A stretch of 64,000 nt of DNA from Linepithema humile (taxonomy: Eukaryota > Arthropoda > Insecta > Hymenoptera > Formicidae), in NCBI RefSeq assembly GCF_040581485.1, contig NC_090129.1:21582764-21646763 (forward strand), in the 5' to 3' direction. Of this stretch, positions 37,119-47,399 are shown piece by piece (position 1 is the stretch's first letter; the number at the start of each line of letters is the position of its first letter). The notes under the pieces were generated by a model, which was not told where the DNA came from, made no database searches, and saw only the letters and a list, made by a program, of their open reading frames with translations. Made by a program: the position numbers and the translations under genes.

Positions 37119-40100
37119 CTCAATAGAATATGTTCATCATTATTCAAAATTTAACTTACAGCATTAGCTTCATTGGAAGAAAAGCATTAATTGCCTTTTC
37201 GCATTTGCATTGACTTTCGGCACAATTAATGACACACCGACCAACGACAGGCCAATAAGGATTGCGATTTACACCGGCATCGATTCCGTCACGCTTCCGC
37301 CGTTTAATCTCTCTTTCCCGCTCCTATATCCTTTTGCGCCCCGCGTTCGTGCTCGTAAAGCGTACGATTTCAATATTGCTCGCGCGCGAACTTGTACGTA
37401 ATTCGATTTCGATCTGATGACGAGGTGTGCCGTTTTTCCACTCTGTAAAACAGTAAAGTGGAGTGCATATACAAGCGTCTCATAACTACTCGCTATCTGT
37501 CGTTTATGAATACTTCCAGACACTATAAAAAAATTCATCTTTTCTCAACGAAAGTTTAATTGCAACTTAAGCGGCTTAAGCAATATTTTATGTCACATTT
37601 TTAATTTTCATTATTAAATATCTGATAAGTATAACTTGAATTAATATTAAATCGGGCACGATACATTAATCATAAAACAAACGATATTGTGAGTTTCTCG
37701 ATCAATTGCACGGATAAAAATTGCTTATTATGATTCCTCGGGAGAGAAGAAAGATAAGGATAATAAAAGAGGAACGGTAAAGAGAGGAAGATCTGTCGTA
37801 CATGCAAACTTTTCTTAAATTCTCGTTTGAGCGGTGAAACTTTGGAGAAAGCGGGCCCCCCACCCTCGCCTGCAATTTTCTGTCGCATCTCCGTTTATCT
37901 CATCCAAGTTAATGAAAGCACCTTTCGTTGAAACAGCATAAAGAGAGGACCGTTCGAAAGGGTCGTGGAACGGGCAGAAAAAGGAAGGAGGAAAATGCGC
38001 GCCGTGCACGCCGGAGCTTTTATTGCCCCGTTATTTCGTTACGAATTCACCGTCGAGCGATCGCAAAGTCGAATACACAATTATCTAATTAGCGCGGCAA
38101 TTACGTCATCGGAATTTCATTGGGCGCGTTAAGCGGCCAGGTAAGGCGAGGCCACATACACACCCACACAATCATCGACTTCGATCGGTCGCTGCGATGT
38201 AACTCGATTTTCCGAGATGGCCGAAGGCGAACGGGAGGGAGGGAGCGAGAGAAAACTATTTTGCCGGCAATTACAGAAAACCGACCTCGCGGCTCTTTCT
38301 CTGGCCGACGGTTCCCTTTCTTTCCTTTTTCTTCGTGGCAGAAAATGCGCGTCTTGGCGTGCGGCGCGATTAATTTGCTGACTCGCGATCGCGTGATGAA
38401 CAACGACTTGCCAATCGACAGATGGAACCGCGGCTGTGGATCGCTATAAATTTAGTTCTACAGTAACCGATTTCAAGACGAACTGCTTCATGAAAGCTGC
38501 CCTTCATGAAGACCGATATGACTGCATTGCGATAATATCATTTTATCTTAATCAACGTACATCTCGTAGAACAATTTTGCAATTAGCATCTTTTGTATTC
38601 CGAAACAGTTCAGCGAAAGATGCAATGCATGCAATAGATAATTACACGCAATACAACAAGAGAACTCGGGAAAACGAAGGAAACTATTAAGAAACAGAAA
38701 GAGAAAAAAGTGTAGGAAAGAGTCTTACGTGAAATATCGCGTCGCGTGTTGTGCGGAATTTTTTACTTATTCCGAGGTTAATTTAGCATCCGCGCGACGT
38801 TATTCAGGAATAAGGAAGTCGTTTGTACCGCGAGAAGGCCGGAGAGAATGCGCGGGTATGCGAGACTATTAGCAGATACTTATATTGCCCCGTCTCCCTC
38901 CCTTCCTCGCCGTCAAATGGACGATAATTCAAAACTTAAATAGAATAAATGGCACTTCTGAGAGGAATTCAATTCGAAAAACAGCATCCCACAGCTCGAT
39001 AACGGCGGACCTCTCAGGTCAACATTATTACTCACGATCAAATCGAGTATAATCAAAACCCCGTATATTTTGATAAAAAGATACGTGCTCGTGATCGCAG
39101 ATAATGTTACATTTTTAGATGGCTATCGTATTGTACCTTAAACATCGTGCGATTTAAAGCCGTTAAAAGGTATTTTAGTTAACAATATGTCAATTTAATC
39201 CAAGGGCTTTTTCCGCCTCGTGATACTGCACGTGCCTGGATACGGTGTTGTTTGGGTCGAATGAATATATGAAGCTGCACATTTCATTCTTCAAAACACG
39301 TATCTCCATTATCCATTTATTCGGCATTAAACGTATCCATCCGATACGGCTTCTGAATTTTATTTGTGTAACATGAAGAACGCTCGATATTCTCCAGCGT
39401 TAAGCGCGCGATAGAAAATATATCTGTCGTCACTTCCATTTAAAGACATACATAAATTTAGTTAAATATGAAATAATATATAAATATCGACGTTGATATG
39501 CATGTTAATAATCAGAAAATCACATTTAGCACCCGGGCTGAGAAAGAAAGACAGTTGAAGTTAATATTTATAACTCACGTTTAGCGCTAAATGCACCCGT
39601 CTGATTTCGAGCTTTATTCCTGCCATACGCGAAGATCGCGCACAATGTTATCTCAGACTGAGAATGGAACGGCCACATTTAACACAGAGGGTGACGGTTC
39701 GGGCCCGGAAACCTATCTGATCCAATTTTATCCCCTCCCAATCCTTCTCCCCGCCGAACGGAACGCCCCACCGCCCCATCGCGCGCGCGTTGCTTTCGCG
39801 GATTTGCATGAACGAGCGTAAACGATTGCCCTGCGCGCGCGCCCATTCGCGATACCCATAGATTCCCTCGGCTGGCGAACAGTATGTAGCGCGCATTCGA
39901 CTCTGCTCGTGACGTGATATATCCGCATTTAATATGGGAACTCGTGCACTCTCTCGCGTGGGGAAGAGCGAGAGGGTGAGAGAGGGCAAGCGGCCCGTTT
40001 GTTCCGATTTCAACGATACCGAACGACACGGAGCGGATTTTGATTAATGGTTCTTCGTTTACACGCGCCCCTGCCGTTTTCAGAGAAGGACCTGCGTCTC

Positions 40101-40240
40101 CCTGCACCCTCCACGTGCCTTCCCGCATCCTCGCTTTACTTTTTCTCTTTTTTCCTGTATGCCAAAATTTTTTTTTTTACAATCCATCCATCTCGATCTC
40201 TCAGCTACTGCGTCTCTTTATCCCGCCATTTCTGGGCCTC
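37119..40240. other. Noncoding DNA
   Basis: GC-richer at 37190-37400, 37990-38450 and 39580-40130, AT-rich elsewhere. Short frames at 39.6-40.1 kb overlap on both strands, one reaching 149 codons on the minus strand, and none is recognised. A small hairpin of cttcatgaa type lies at 38486-38511. Confidence 0.45.
38093..38140 (+). CDS. Weak candidate 48-nt exon
   Basis: An acceptor of moderate quality (ttatctaattag) precedes 48 nt that end in CAG followed by the consensus donor gtaaggcgag. In phase 0 the segment is open and reads RGNYVIGISLGALSGQ, which I do not recognise. The donor is strong but the pyrimidine tract is weak. A chance pair is quite possible. Confidence 0.15.
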
Positions 40241-40281
40241 CCCCACCCCTGTTCTCTCATCCTTTTCTCTATTTTCCGCAG

Positions 40282-40571
40282 ATCTTGTCTCTCCCACGGA
40301 GAGCGAACCGGTAGATTACGTTACTGGCTGTAATGTCAAGTATGAAACATTACGCCCGACAGTGTCACTCGAGTCGAAGGAGTCCGTGAGAGATGTGGCT
40401 GCATGTTTCCGGACGCATATACCGCGAAACAGGAGAAATACGAGCGATTACGCGGAATGTCTTTACATGCAGATTTGTGATGACAATCTAGTGAATCGCG
40501 CACCCGCATGCATTATACTAACTTGCCGGCGCAAATGCAGGCAGCAATTTACAATTATGATACAACGGTGA
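40282..40571 (+). CDS. Candidate 3' exon with 95-codon frame, product unknown
   Basis: A strong pyrimidine tract (ctctcatccttttctctattttccgcag) ends at 40281 and is followed by a frame that stays open to a TGA at 40569-40571. The first two bases finish a split codon. The peptide has balanced composition, begins DLVSPTESEPVDYVTGCNVK and contains several cysteines, unlike the low-complexity frames elsewhere. A donor-like gtgagaga at 40386 would give a shorter internal exon. The frame is also open upstream through the pyrimidine tract, as expected of such sequence. No family is recognised and no AATAAA follows closely. Confidence 0.2.
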
Positions 40572-41136
40572 AAATTAATTTGTCATACTCAATCTCGTTT
40601 TATCGAAGTTCGCATATAAATTAGACATTAAAATGAAGACTGCTCTATTTTTCACTTAATCGACGCAAGCCGCGATAAGACGAGACGCATCGCGATAACA
40701 CGATAGATCCATCAGGTGCTCTACGTCATTCTTCTTAGAGCAGCGATAGAGGGAAAACCAATGAAACAACGAATCCAGAATCGTTTCCGATAAAACGCTC
40801 ATCCATCATCTCGTCCGCCACTTAAACCGCCTGGCAAGCCGGTTACTCGCGTAACTCATTTATGCAGTTGCGCATATAAAAGCGCAATCAAGTGGATATT
40901 TCACGACACGGCACATAAAATACATGGGTTTGCACAGCTACATATCGCTAATGGAAAGTCGTAGACTATAAACTGAAATTGTTATTGCTACGGTTATTAT
41001 TTGTATTTTGTTTTCATCATCACTATCAATATTAGTATTATTATTATTTTATATTATTTGTGTTCTGTTATTACTTGTATATTATTTTCCCTTGCTAATG
41101 CACTCGTAATTTATTTAAATTCTCGTAGAAAACCCT

Positions 41137-41155
41137 TTCTCTCTCTCTCTCTCTC
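41137..41155. repeat. (CT)n microsatellite
   Basis: About nine CT units. Confidence 0.93.
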
Positions 41156-41989
41156 AAACGTACGAGAATTTGAATAAATCTTCTATTTATCTATCTATGT
41201 ATTGCGCGAAAGACGCAGCAATATTATACAACATTTCGTCGACGAGCAAAAAAACATCGCGCACATGACCCGATTCGCATGAGCACGAAATAATTTATAC
41301 CGCTCTTCTAGAACCGATGCATCTTCGTTCTTGGAATGCGTTCAAATGCAGGAAGCGGCTTTACAGTACAAACGATCGTTTGATATCTATCGGTGGCGTA
41401 TGAGGTAAACAGCATAGCGATGGATCCTTTATATGCCTTTGAAGAGCGAATTGATTTTTTAAAATATTAATATTTATCTCCTAGGATTTAAATCACTGCA
41501 TGAGAAAAAAAGAGATAGAATGTTTTCCTTGATAGAGTAGAGCGAGCTGGAATACATTATTGTGTGAAAAAAAGTGATATTTATTGAGCCATAGCTCCTC
41601 GCATCTATTCTATGGTGAACTATGGTGATCTTAATATTCAACTCGTGTGTGTTGAAATATAATCATAAAGATTACAAAAGTCGTTTCATACTTTTTTCAT
41701 AAAATAAGATTCCATAAATTTCCTCTCCTACAATATCTCTTTCTTTATCCGGGCCGGTATTACTGTTTATCCCATAAACGTGAGAGAAAATGACAATTCT
41801 ATGTGATTCTCGTTCGCGGGCAGTGGAAAACACGATGGAAATAATGATTTATCTAAACGAGAAATAATTCATATCGTTTGTCGAGAAACAGTGACTCTTC
41901 GTTTCCTTGGAATGCGTTTTTTAATATACGAATGGTCGCTTGATTTCTATCGGGTGTCGGCGATAAAATTGCCGTATTTGTAGTGCTCA

Positions 41990-42024
41990 TACACACACCC
42001 ACATACATACATACATACACACAC

Positions 42025-42064
<40 letters not shown>
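41990..42064. repeat. (CATA)n/(CA)n compound microsatellite
   Basis: CATA tetranucleotides (about 42002-42018) run into a long CA dinucleotide tract to 42064. The antisense Val/Cys-rich frame over it is an artefact. Confidence 0.96.
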
Positions 42065-42066
<2 letters not shown>

Positions 42067-44476
42067 GCGCAAGCGCGCAGAAATATTCGTACACCTACAC
42101 GATCGTTAATGCAACAGCTCGTCGACATAGCGGCGCGAAAATACAATGCGAGCCCGATAAATTCCCGCTTTCGGTGCCGCGCATGGAAAATGTTCATTTA
42201 AGTTCCACCAGCTCTCCCTCGGGAAGTTCGCACTCTCAGGCCGGCCCGTCCGACAGCGTTATCGAGTATCGGACTAAGTCAACCTCGAAGCCGCGCCGCT
42301 AATGATGAACTTACTCCACTGCACGTTATATTGCCTAACTGTCTAGACTGGTCGAATTCTTGTCATTCGACTTTAGATTTGCTTCCGTTGTTGGTAATAA
42401 TGGTTTCAGCGAAATATGCGCAGAAAATAGATATTTGAAAAAAAGAGCACAATCGTAAAATGTGAGAGAATAGTAATTTTAATCGAAATCTACTGTTGAC
42501 TCATATAAATACAGTTGCTCACTGTTTGCTGCACATAATTGCTCGGATTTTTATCAAAATTGTGACGATATGCGAGAGAAATGATCGGATTTTAAATTTG
42601 CGTTACGAAATCTTTATGGAAGTTTATATGGAGGAGTTACTGAGTCTATTGCATTATTGTGATTTTAGATAAAGTAGCATTCCGTATACATTGCGTCATT
42701 ACTTAGTATTTACGCGGAATCTTATCTTACGCACAGTGCGGCAGTTTGTCGGATGATATCACTTGTTTTGCAACGTTGCGCTTTTTCCGTAGATCACGCT
42801 CGCACATCTATATGTAATGAAAACAACGCAATGGAAATCGTCAATTTTTAATAAAACGCCGCGACACACATAGTGGAATGCCGTACGGATGGCGCGGACG
42901 TAGTCATTCGATCAATATCGAAAACGATATCAATATCGAGACGGGAATCGTCCCCGTTCGCGACGGCGTTTTCGACAGCATTGTCAATCGTTTTAACATT
43001 TAATCGGATTTCGCGCACAATGCGCGCCTGTGACGCGAAGGGAATGCTTTTAATGATGATCTTTTCCAGTCGCGCGCGCGTAGTGAAATAATTATAATGA
43101 GCGTTTGCGTATTACAAGGCTTGAGAGAACACGACGTGCAATTTGAAGACGCTGGCAGCGAAAAAATCAGGGCAGATTCGCGGGAGCAAGTTGCAAAATC
43201 ACGGCCGGATTAAGGCCGGTGACGGAAATCCGACGCGTTTTCGGCGTCGCAGGCGTGATATATTTCCGGAAAATCGCAAAACCGTGCGTAAATTTTCCTG
43301 CGTGGAAGCGACCGACAAAGCGAGTGTTCTTTTTCCCATATTGGACCCGGTCGTCGACCCCTCTCGGCGCTGTCGCGCGCGAGGCGCGGCACCTTCGTGC
43401 GTCACGAATGCGCAGCTTTTAGTCATAAAGTAATTCGAGGGAGATTACACGGTGCTCTCGACAAACAGAAGTTAATTCAATTCTAGACACGTTTTTACGG
43501 ACCCGGCGGGAACTTCACGCGTAATTAAATTGGACGTGGTCACGGAAGAAGAAGCAACCTACGCTGCAAAGTCTTGGATTCATTTTGCAAAATGTACTTG
43601 GATACGCACAGAAGTGCTACGGTAGCGCGCAATGATAGCGCGAATGAAAGCGTGTTTGGCCAAGCTGGAAAGCAATTTCGCAAGAGATAATCAGCTGCCG
43701 ATTTTTGCATCCTATCTGTTTCGCAAAAAACAGTCAAATATATGCCGCGCCATAGTAATCGACTAATTGATAAAACAATTACACAAAAAAAAAAAACAAT
43801 AGCCGAAAAATAACATTTTGTAATTGATCACCCCACGGCATAACAGTGTGCAGTCGTAATTATGTCGTTGCGATGCATCTCTCACGCGACGAGTACGCTG
43901 CATTACGCGCGCGTACGGCGTGAATTTATTTTCGATAGTAAACGAACGATAGGATCGTCCACCGTGTGGCATGCGGCAGGAGAGTTCATCGATTCCGATT
44001 AAAGTTCGAAAACGTATGTTTCGAATTCACCGACGCGACCGCGCAAATGTAATAGCCCGGTATTTTCCGCCGTTAATGTACCCTGCAAACTCGGGATATA
44101 TTTCTCGGATGCTCTTTATCCGAGCACGCTACGCTTTAGAGCACAAAGCGTTTCGCGGTTGTTGCAATTCAGTATTAACGATTCGCTAATGGCGCGCAGG
44201 CCGCGCGTGATGCGACCGAAACAATTAGATATTTTACCGATGGTGCAATCAAAAGACAATGGAACTTCGCTCGTGGATAAACTCGATTAATAATATCATG
44301 CCGAAAGACCGCTGACAGCAGCGATTCTATTTCGCTATTCACGTCGATGATCGACGATTTAATTGCCGAAAATCGCGAGTGACGTTTATGCTCGATATCT
44401 TCGTGATATTGCTAAAATATAATTTTTGCCGTTACGTTGATTACGTTTGATTCCGATTTTTCTTTCATCCATCGCA

Positions 44477-44485
44477 CATTCAAGA
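44477..44485. repeat. Target-site duplication, left
   Basis: CATTCAAGA directly precedes the foldback element and is repeated exactly at 44936-44944. Confidence 0.8.
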
Positions 44486-44935
44486 ACCCCTGTCGAGCTG
44501 CCCCCCCCCCCCACCTTGCACAAATAAAAAAACCAATAGCGCAAAATTATAAGCTATTTATGAGCTTTCATATTCCGCAAATTAAAATTTTTGAGCTCGT
44601 CACGCTGAGCATGAATTTAATGTTTTTCGTGGGGGGAGTCGATATCGACTCACCCGCCGCTTAAAAATAAAAATATTGGATCAATCTTTGCAGTAGAATT
44701 AAGAGCTATTTATGAGCTTTTGAACCGATATAGTTTCGATTTTAAAGCTCACTCCCTTAGTCCTCAAACAACCCTTAATCAATATCGACTCAGCCCCTCC
44801 CCCCCCCCACGAAAAACATTAAATTCATGCTCAGCGTGACGAGCTCAAAAATTTTAATTTGCGGAATATGAAAGCTCATAAATGCGCTATTGATTTTTTT
44901 ATTCGTGCAAGATGGGGGGGGGGCACGACAGGGGT
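44486..44935. mobile_element. 450-bp foldback DNA transposon with long inverted repeats
   Basis: Left arm 44486-44646 and right arm 44780-44935 are inverted, near-identical copies about 156-161 bp long, differing mainly in C/G-run lengths and one indel of about 13 bases. The spacer is about 133 bp. The termini are ACCCCTGTCG and its complement. A perfect 9-bp direct repeat, CATTCAAGA, flanks the element. Long terminal inverted repeats plus a 9-bp target duplication fit a nonautonomous Mutator-like element best; other superfamilies with 8-9 bp duplications are possible. No transposase is encoded. The same short peptide (MSFHIPQIKIFELVTLSMNL) appears in frames on both strands only because the arms mirror each other. 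Confidence 0.75.
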
Positions 44936-44944
44936 CATTCAAGA
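44936..44944. repeat. Target-site duplication, right
   Basis: CATTCAAGA, an exact copy of 44477-44485. Confidence 0.8.
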
Positions 44945-45179
44945 GACAATTATTTATCAATAGAAGTCGATTCAAATATCTTTCAATTCTCTCCAACTAT
45001 TTATATTTATCTTTCTGATGTGTATTTATTTTTGTTATTATTTCCTGTAACTATTCTTATCATAGTATAATAATATCCTAATGAGTAGCGTTTAACGACC
45101 AAACAATGTCTCAGAATATTGAAATTTTTTAGTAGCGAGATCTTTCAAAAGATGCAGTATCACGACTTTCTTCATCAAA

Positions 45180-45226
45180 ATGGCAAACGCAAGTTTTGAA
45201 TCAAAACGTCGTCGTGAAACCAGTAG
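45180..45226 (+). CDS. Candidate first coding exon, product unknown
   Basis: An ATG in good eukaryotic context (caaaATGG) opens a frame of 15 codons plus two bases, MANASFESKRRRETS, that ends at the consensus donor AG/gtaagaaac. Read straight through, the frame stops two codons later, so splicing would be needed to extend it. The nearest strong acceptor (gtatattttttcag, ending 45812) would add SCKRCNKIRVA and then a stop, a 26-residue product; a more distant exon is equally possible. The basic KRRR run could be a nuclear localisation signal. I do not recognise the N-terminus. The site lies 235 bp beyond the foldback element and just before a GC-rich block. Confidence 0.3.
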
Positions 45227-45401
45227 GTAAGAAACTAAGTCAACAGTCTGACACGCCAAACAATACCCGTCGTCATAAGCTGTCGTGCCGTAGCCGCGTA
45301 TTTACGGCGACAAGTATGTCTTTACAGCGTCGTTGCGCGCCGCCGTTACACCGCTCGACAATGTACTCCGCAAACTATACCATACGGACGCTGCAAGGAC
45401 T

Positions 45402-45420
45402 CCCCCCCCCCCCCCCCCCC
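45402..45420. repeat. C19 homopolymer
   Basis: Nineteen consecutive C followed by ACCC. It gives a G-rich minus strand that could form a quadruplex. Confidence 0.93.
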
Positions 45421-45867
45421 ACCCGCTCGAGGCAAAGTGCAAAACCTTTTCCGTGCGAGCCGTTTGTCGCGACTCGGATATCGAAGCAACAAGTTTCGCG
45501 GCAGAGTTCAACGTGAGTTCTTCGCGGGTAATCGATAAATATATATTACATCTTACATAATCAAAGGCCGACTCCTTCAAGACTCTGACAGTTATTCCTG
45601 CATCAAAGTAGATGTGTTTAAACACCAATTTTATTTTAATGATAAAAAATTGTAGCCACTTAATGCCTTGGATGTGCAAGAATAGCCTGTGCCTCTTTGA
45701 AGAAGCACTCGTTTGAGCCATAAGGCGTATAGGCGCGCTACCCCTAAAAAATACTCATTGCGGCGGGGCCGCATATGGATGCCATTCTAATCTTGCATGT
45801 ATATTTTTTCAGCTGCAAGAGATGCAACAAGATACGCGTGGCGTAGCACTAGCAACTATTTCGCGCT

Positions 45868-46012
45868 TTTATATGAATTGTAATATTGAAATTTACTCAC
45901 CGATTGATGTCCCGTTGTTGCAGTCCGTTGGCTCTGCCGTTGCTTCAAATATACCTGTAAATAATACATATACCATAATTAATATGATTTACGTACTGGT
46001 CAATTAATGTAG
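45868..46012. repeat. Duplicated exon-like segment, right copy (partner at 31.9 kb)
   Basis: Aligns with 31828-31955 across the exon-like core and both flanks. This copy has intact splice-type boundaries and about 30 extra bases on the acceptor side. Confidence 0.5.
45901..45954 (-). CDS. Candidate 54-nt exon, gene unknown
   Basis: On the minus strand tattatttacag precedes 54 nt ending at the consensus donor gtgagtaaat. The length is a multiple of three. Phase 0 reads VYLKQRQSQRTATTGHQS; the frame entered after two bases reads IFEATAEPTDCNNGTSI; the third frame has an early stop. Phase 0 matches the candidates at 47.0 and 18.1 kb. A diverged copy lies 14 kb away at 31.9 kb. The pyrimidine tract is AT-rich rather than C-rich, which is common in insects. 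I recognise neither peptide. Confidence 0.35.
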
Positions 46013-46019
46013 TAATTAA

Positions 46020-47010
46020 GTAATATATTCAAAACATTGCCACTCGGCGAGAAATTAACATAGCGACATGCGGCAAAAACAAATCATCTATCTTATTTTC
46101 TAAAAAAGTAAAATAAAACAAGGACAGATTGTGTAAAGAGGAAAGTAAAAATTCACCAAAGTTGTCATCGCTGAAATTGCGCGATTAAGAAAATTACACG
46201 CGACACACGAGATCATTCCGAGTCCTATAAAGTGCATCGAAGGAGAGCGTTACCGGAGAGCGAGCTTAATGTCGTTGGCCCACAAACGAACGAACTTCGG
46301 CGTATTCGACGATGTTCGCGACTCCTGCGCGAGCTCAGCGATAATCCATGGCTCGAACGCTAACTCAGACATTCGCTCGCTCTCTCCCTCTCTCTCGTTC
46401 GCTCTATTCGTCGCAAAACCATACTGCACACGACGCGTGTGCGCCGTCGCGGGATAACCAGCATTAATTTGCGTCCCCTCGGAGCCAAAACTTTCGGGCC
46501 AACCGGTCTCAAAGTCAACAAAACGATTCGCGCATTAGTAACGTTAATGTTCCAGCCGCTAAGCTCGTAACGCGGCCCGACAAGAACAGCCGGTGAGACT
46601 CCTATCGCGTATGATTATTGTTACATTCGCGTGTATTAATGCGCCCGTTATTATGAATAGACGAGCGAACGAACGGTCCATCTGTCGTGCCCATTATTTC
46701 TAATCTTGTGATTATTGCACTCTAGTGCCTTATGGCTCTCATACAAAATCGGCAAGAGTTTCTTCGTCAAAAAAGTCTAACGTTGACACTTTTAATACGA
46801 TATATTTGAAAATATTGGAGCAAGTATTACATATAAAATTTATTCACATCTTATATTGGAAAAATTCTGATATAAAAATGATTTACTTCATCTTTTCCGA
46901 TTGCTGTAAACGCAATTGCAATATACAGGCGTCACGATTGTTTAACGACAATGAAAATGTTTATAGACGACGATATCACGCGGCGCCGTTATCGTCAACT
47001 CCCAACGATC
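46020..47010. other. Noncoding DNA between candidate exons
   Basis: AT-rich ends with a CpG-rich middle (46180-46680). A 117-codon plus-strand frame at 46725-47078 is unrecognised and runs antisense to the 47.0-kb exon candidate. If the minus-strand model holds, most of this is intron. Confidence 0.4.
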
Positions 47011-47016
47011 ACTTAC

Positions 47017-47088
47017 CGAGAGTGCCCTACATTTGTCATTATTACCGTTATCACATGTTGCTGTATCTGTTGACATAATTAATTTGGT
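47017..47088 (-). CDS. Candidate exon with possible start codon
   Basis: The minus-strand donor gtaagtgatc is a consensus site. An acceptor (caattacatccag) 72 nt upstream gives a phase-0 exon, and within it an ATG at 47076-47074 with A at position -3 starts MSTDTATCDNGNNDKCRALS, which reaches the donor in phase 0. Joined to the 45.9-kb and 18.1-kb candidates the frame stays open for 58 codons from that ATG. The peptide has two cysteines six residues apart but no family I know. The acceptor is mediocre, so this could be a first coding exon, an internal exon or chance. Confidence 0.28.
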
Positions 47089-47333
47089 CTGGATGTAATT
47101 GGCACAGTAATAAATACGCCCAGTAATTTAATAATAACAAGATTCGCAACAGCATAAAAAATGTCATTCGTGATTCATGAAATAGATCTCTATATGTATA
47201 TCTATCTATATATCTGTTGCAAATCTAATCAATGCTGCTAAAAAAATAAAAACCACTTCGAAAAATCTATATAACAGTTAATATTGTCCATGAAATGTCA
47301 ACACGATATTTCCAATATACACTTGCAAAATAC

Positions 47334-47369
47334 TTTTTTTTTTTTTTATTGCTCTCTCTCTCTCTCTCT
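47334..47369. repeat. Poly-T followed by (CT)9
   Basis: Fourteen T (47334-47347), a short linker, then CT dinucleotides at 47352-47369. Confidence 0.92.
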
Positions 47370-47399
47370 ATTTTTTATTCGTTTAACTTTAAAGTAAAG

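Larger units (their letters stand above)
40572..44440. other. Noncoding DNA with CA and CT repeats
   Basis: Mostly AT-rich, with CpG patches at 42870-43530 and 43840-44220. Overlapping short frames at 43.1-43.4 kb on both strands are unrecognised. A TATAAAAG sequence near 40875-40882 lies in a small ttgcgc/gcgcaa hairpin but no transcript can be attached to it. No gene is called. Confidence 0.5.

Noticed and set aside
40875..40882. TATAAAAG as a core promoter
   Set aside because: No initiator, downstream exon or ORF can be linked to it, and such words are frequent in AT-rich DNA.
41853..42197. Minus-strand frame with a Val-Cys repeat
   Set aside because: It is a translation of the CA/TG microsatellite.
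44437..44996. Two ORFs on opposite strands with the same peptide
   Set aside because: The identity comes from the inverted arms of the foldback element; neither frame looks like a transposase.
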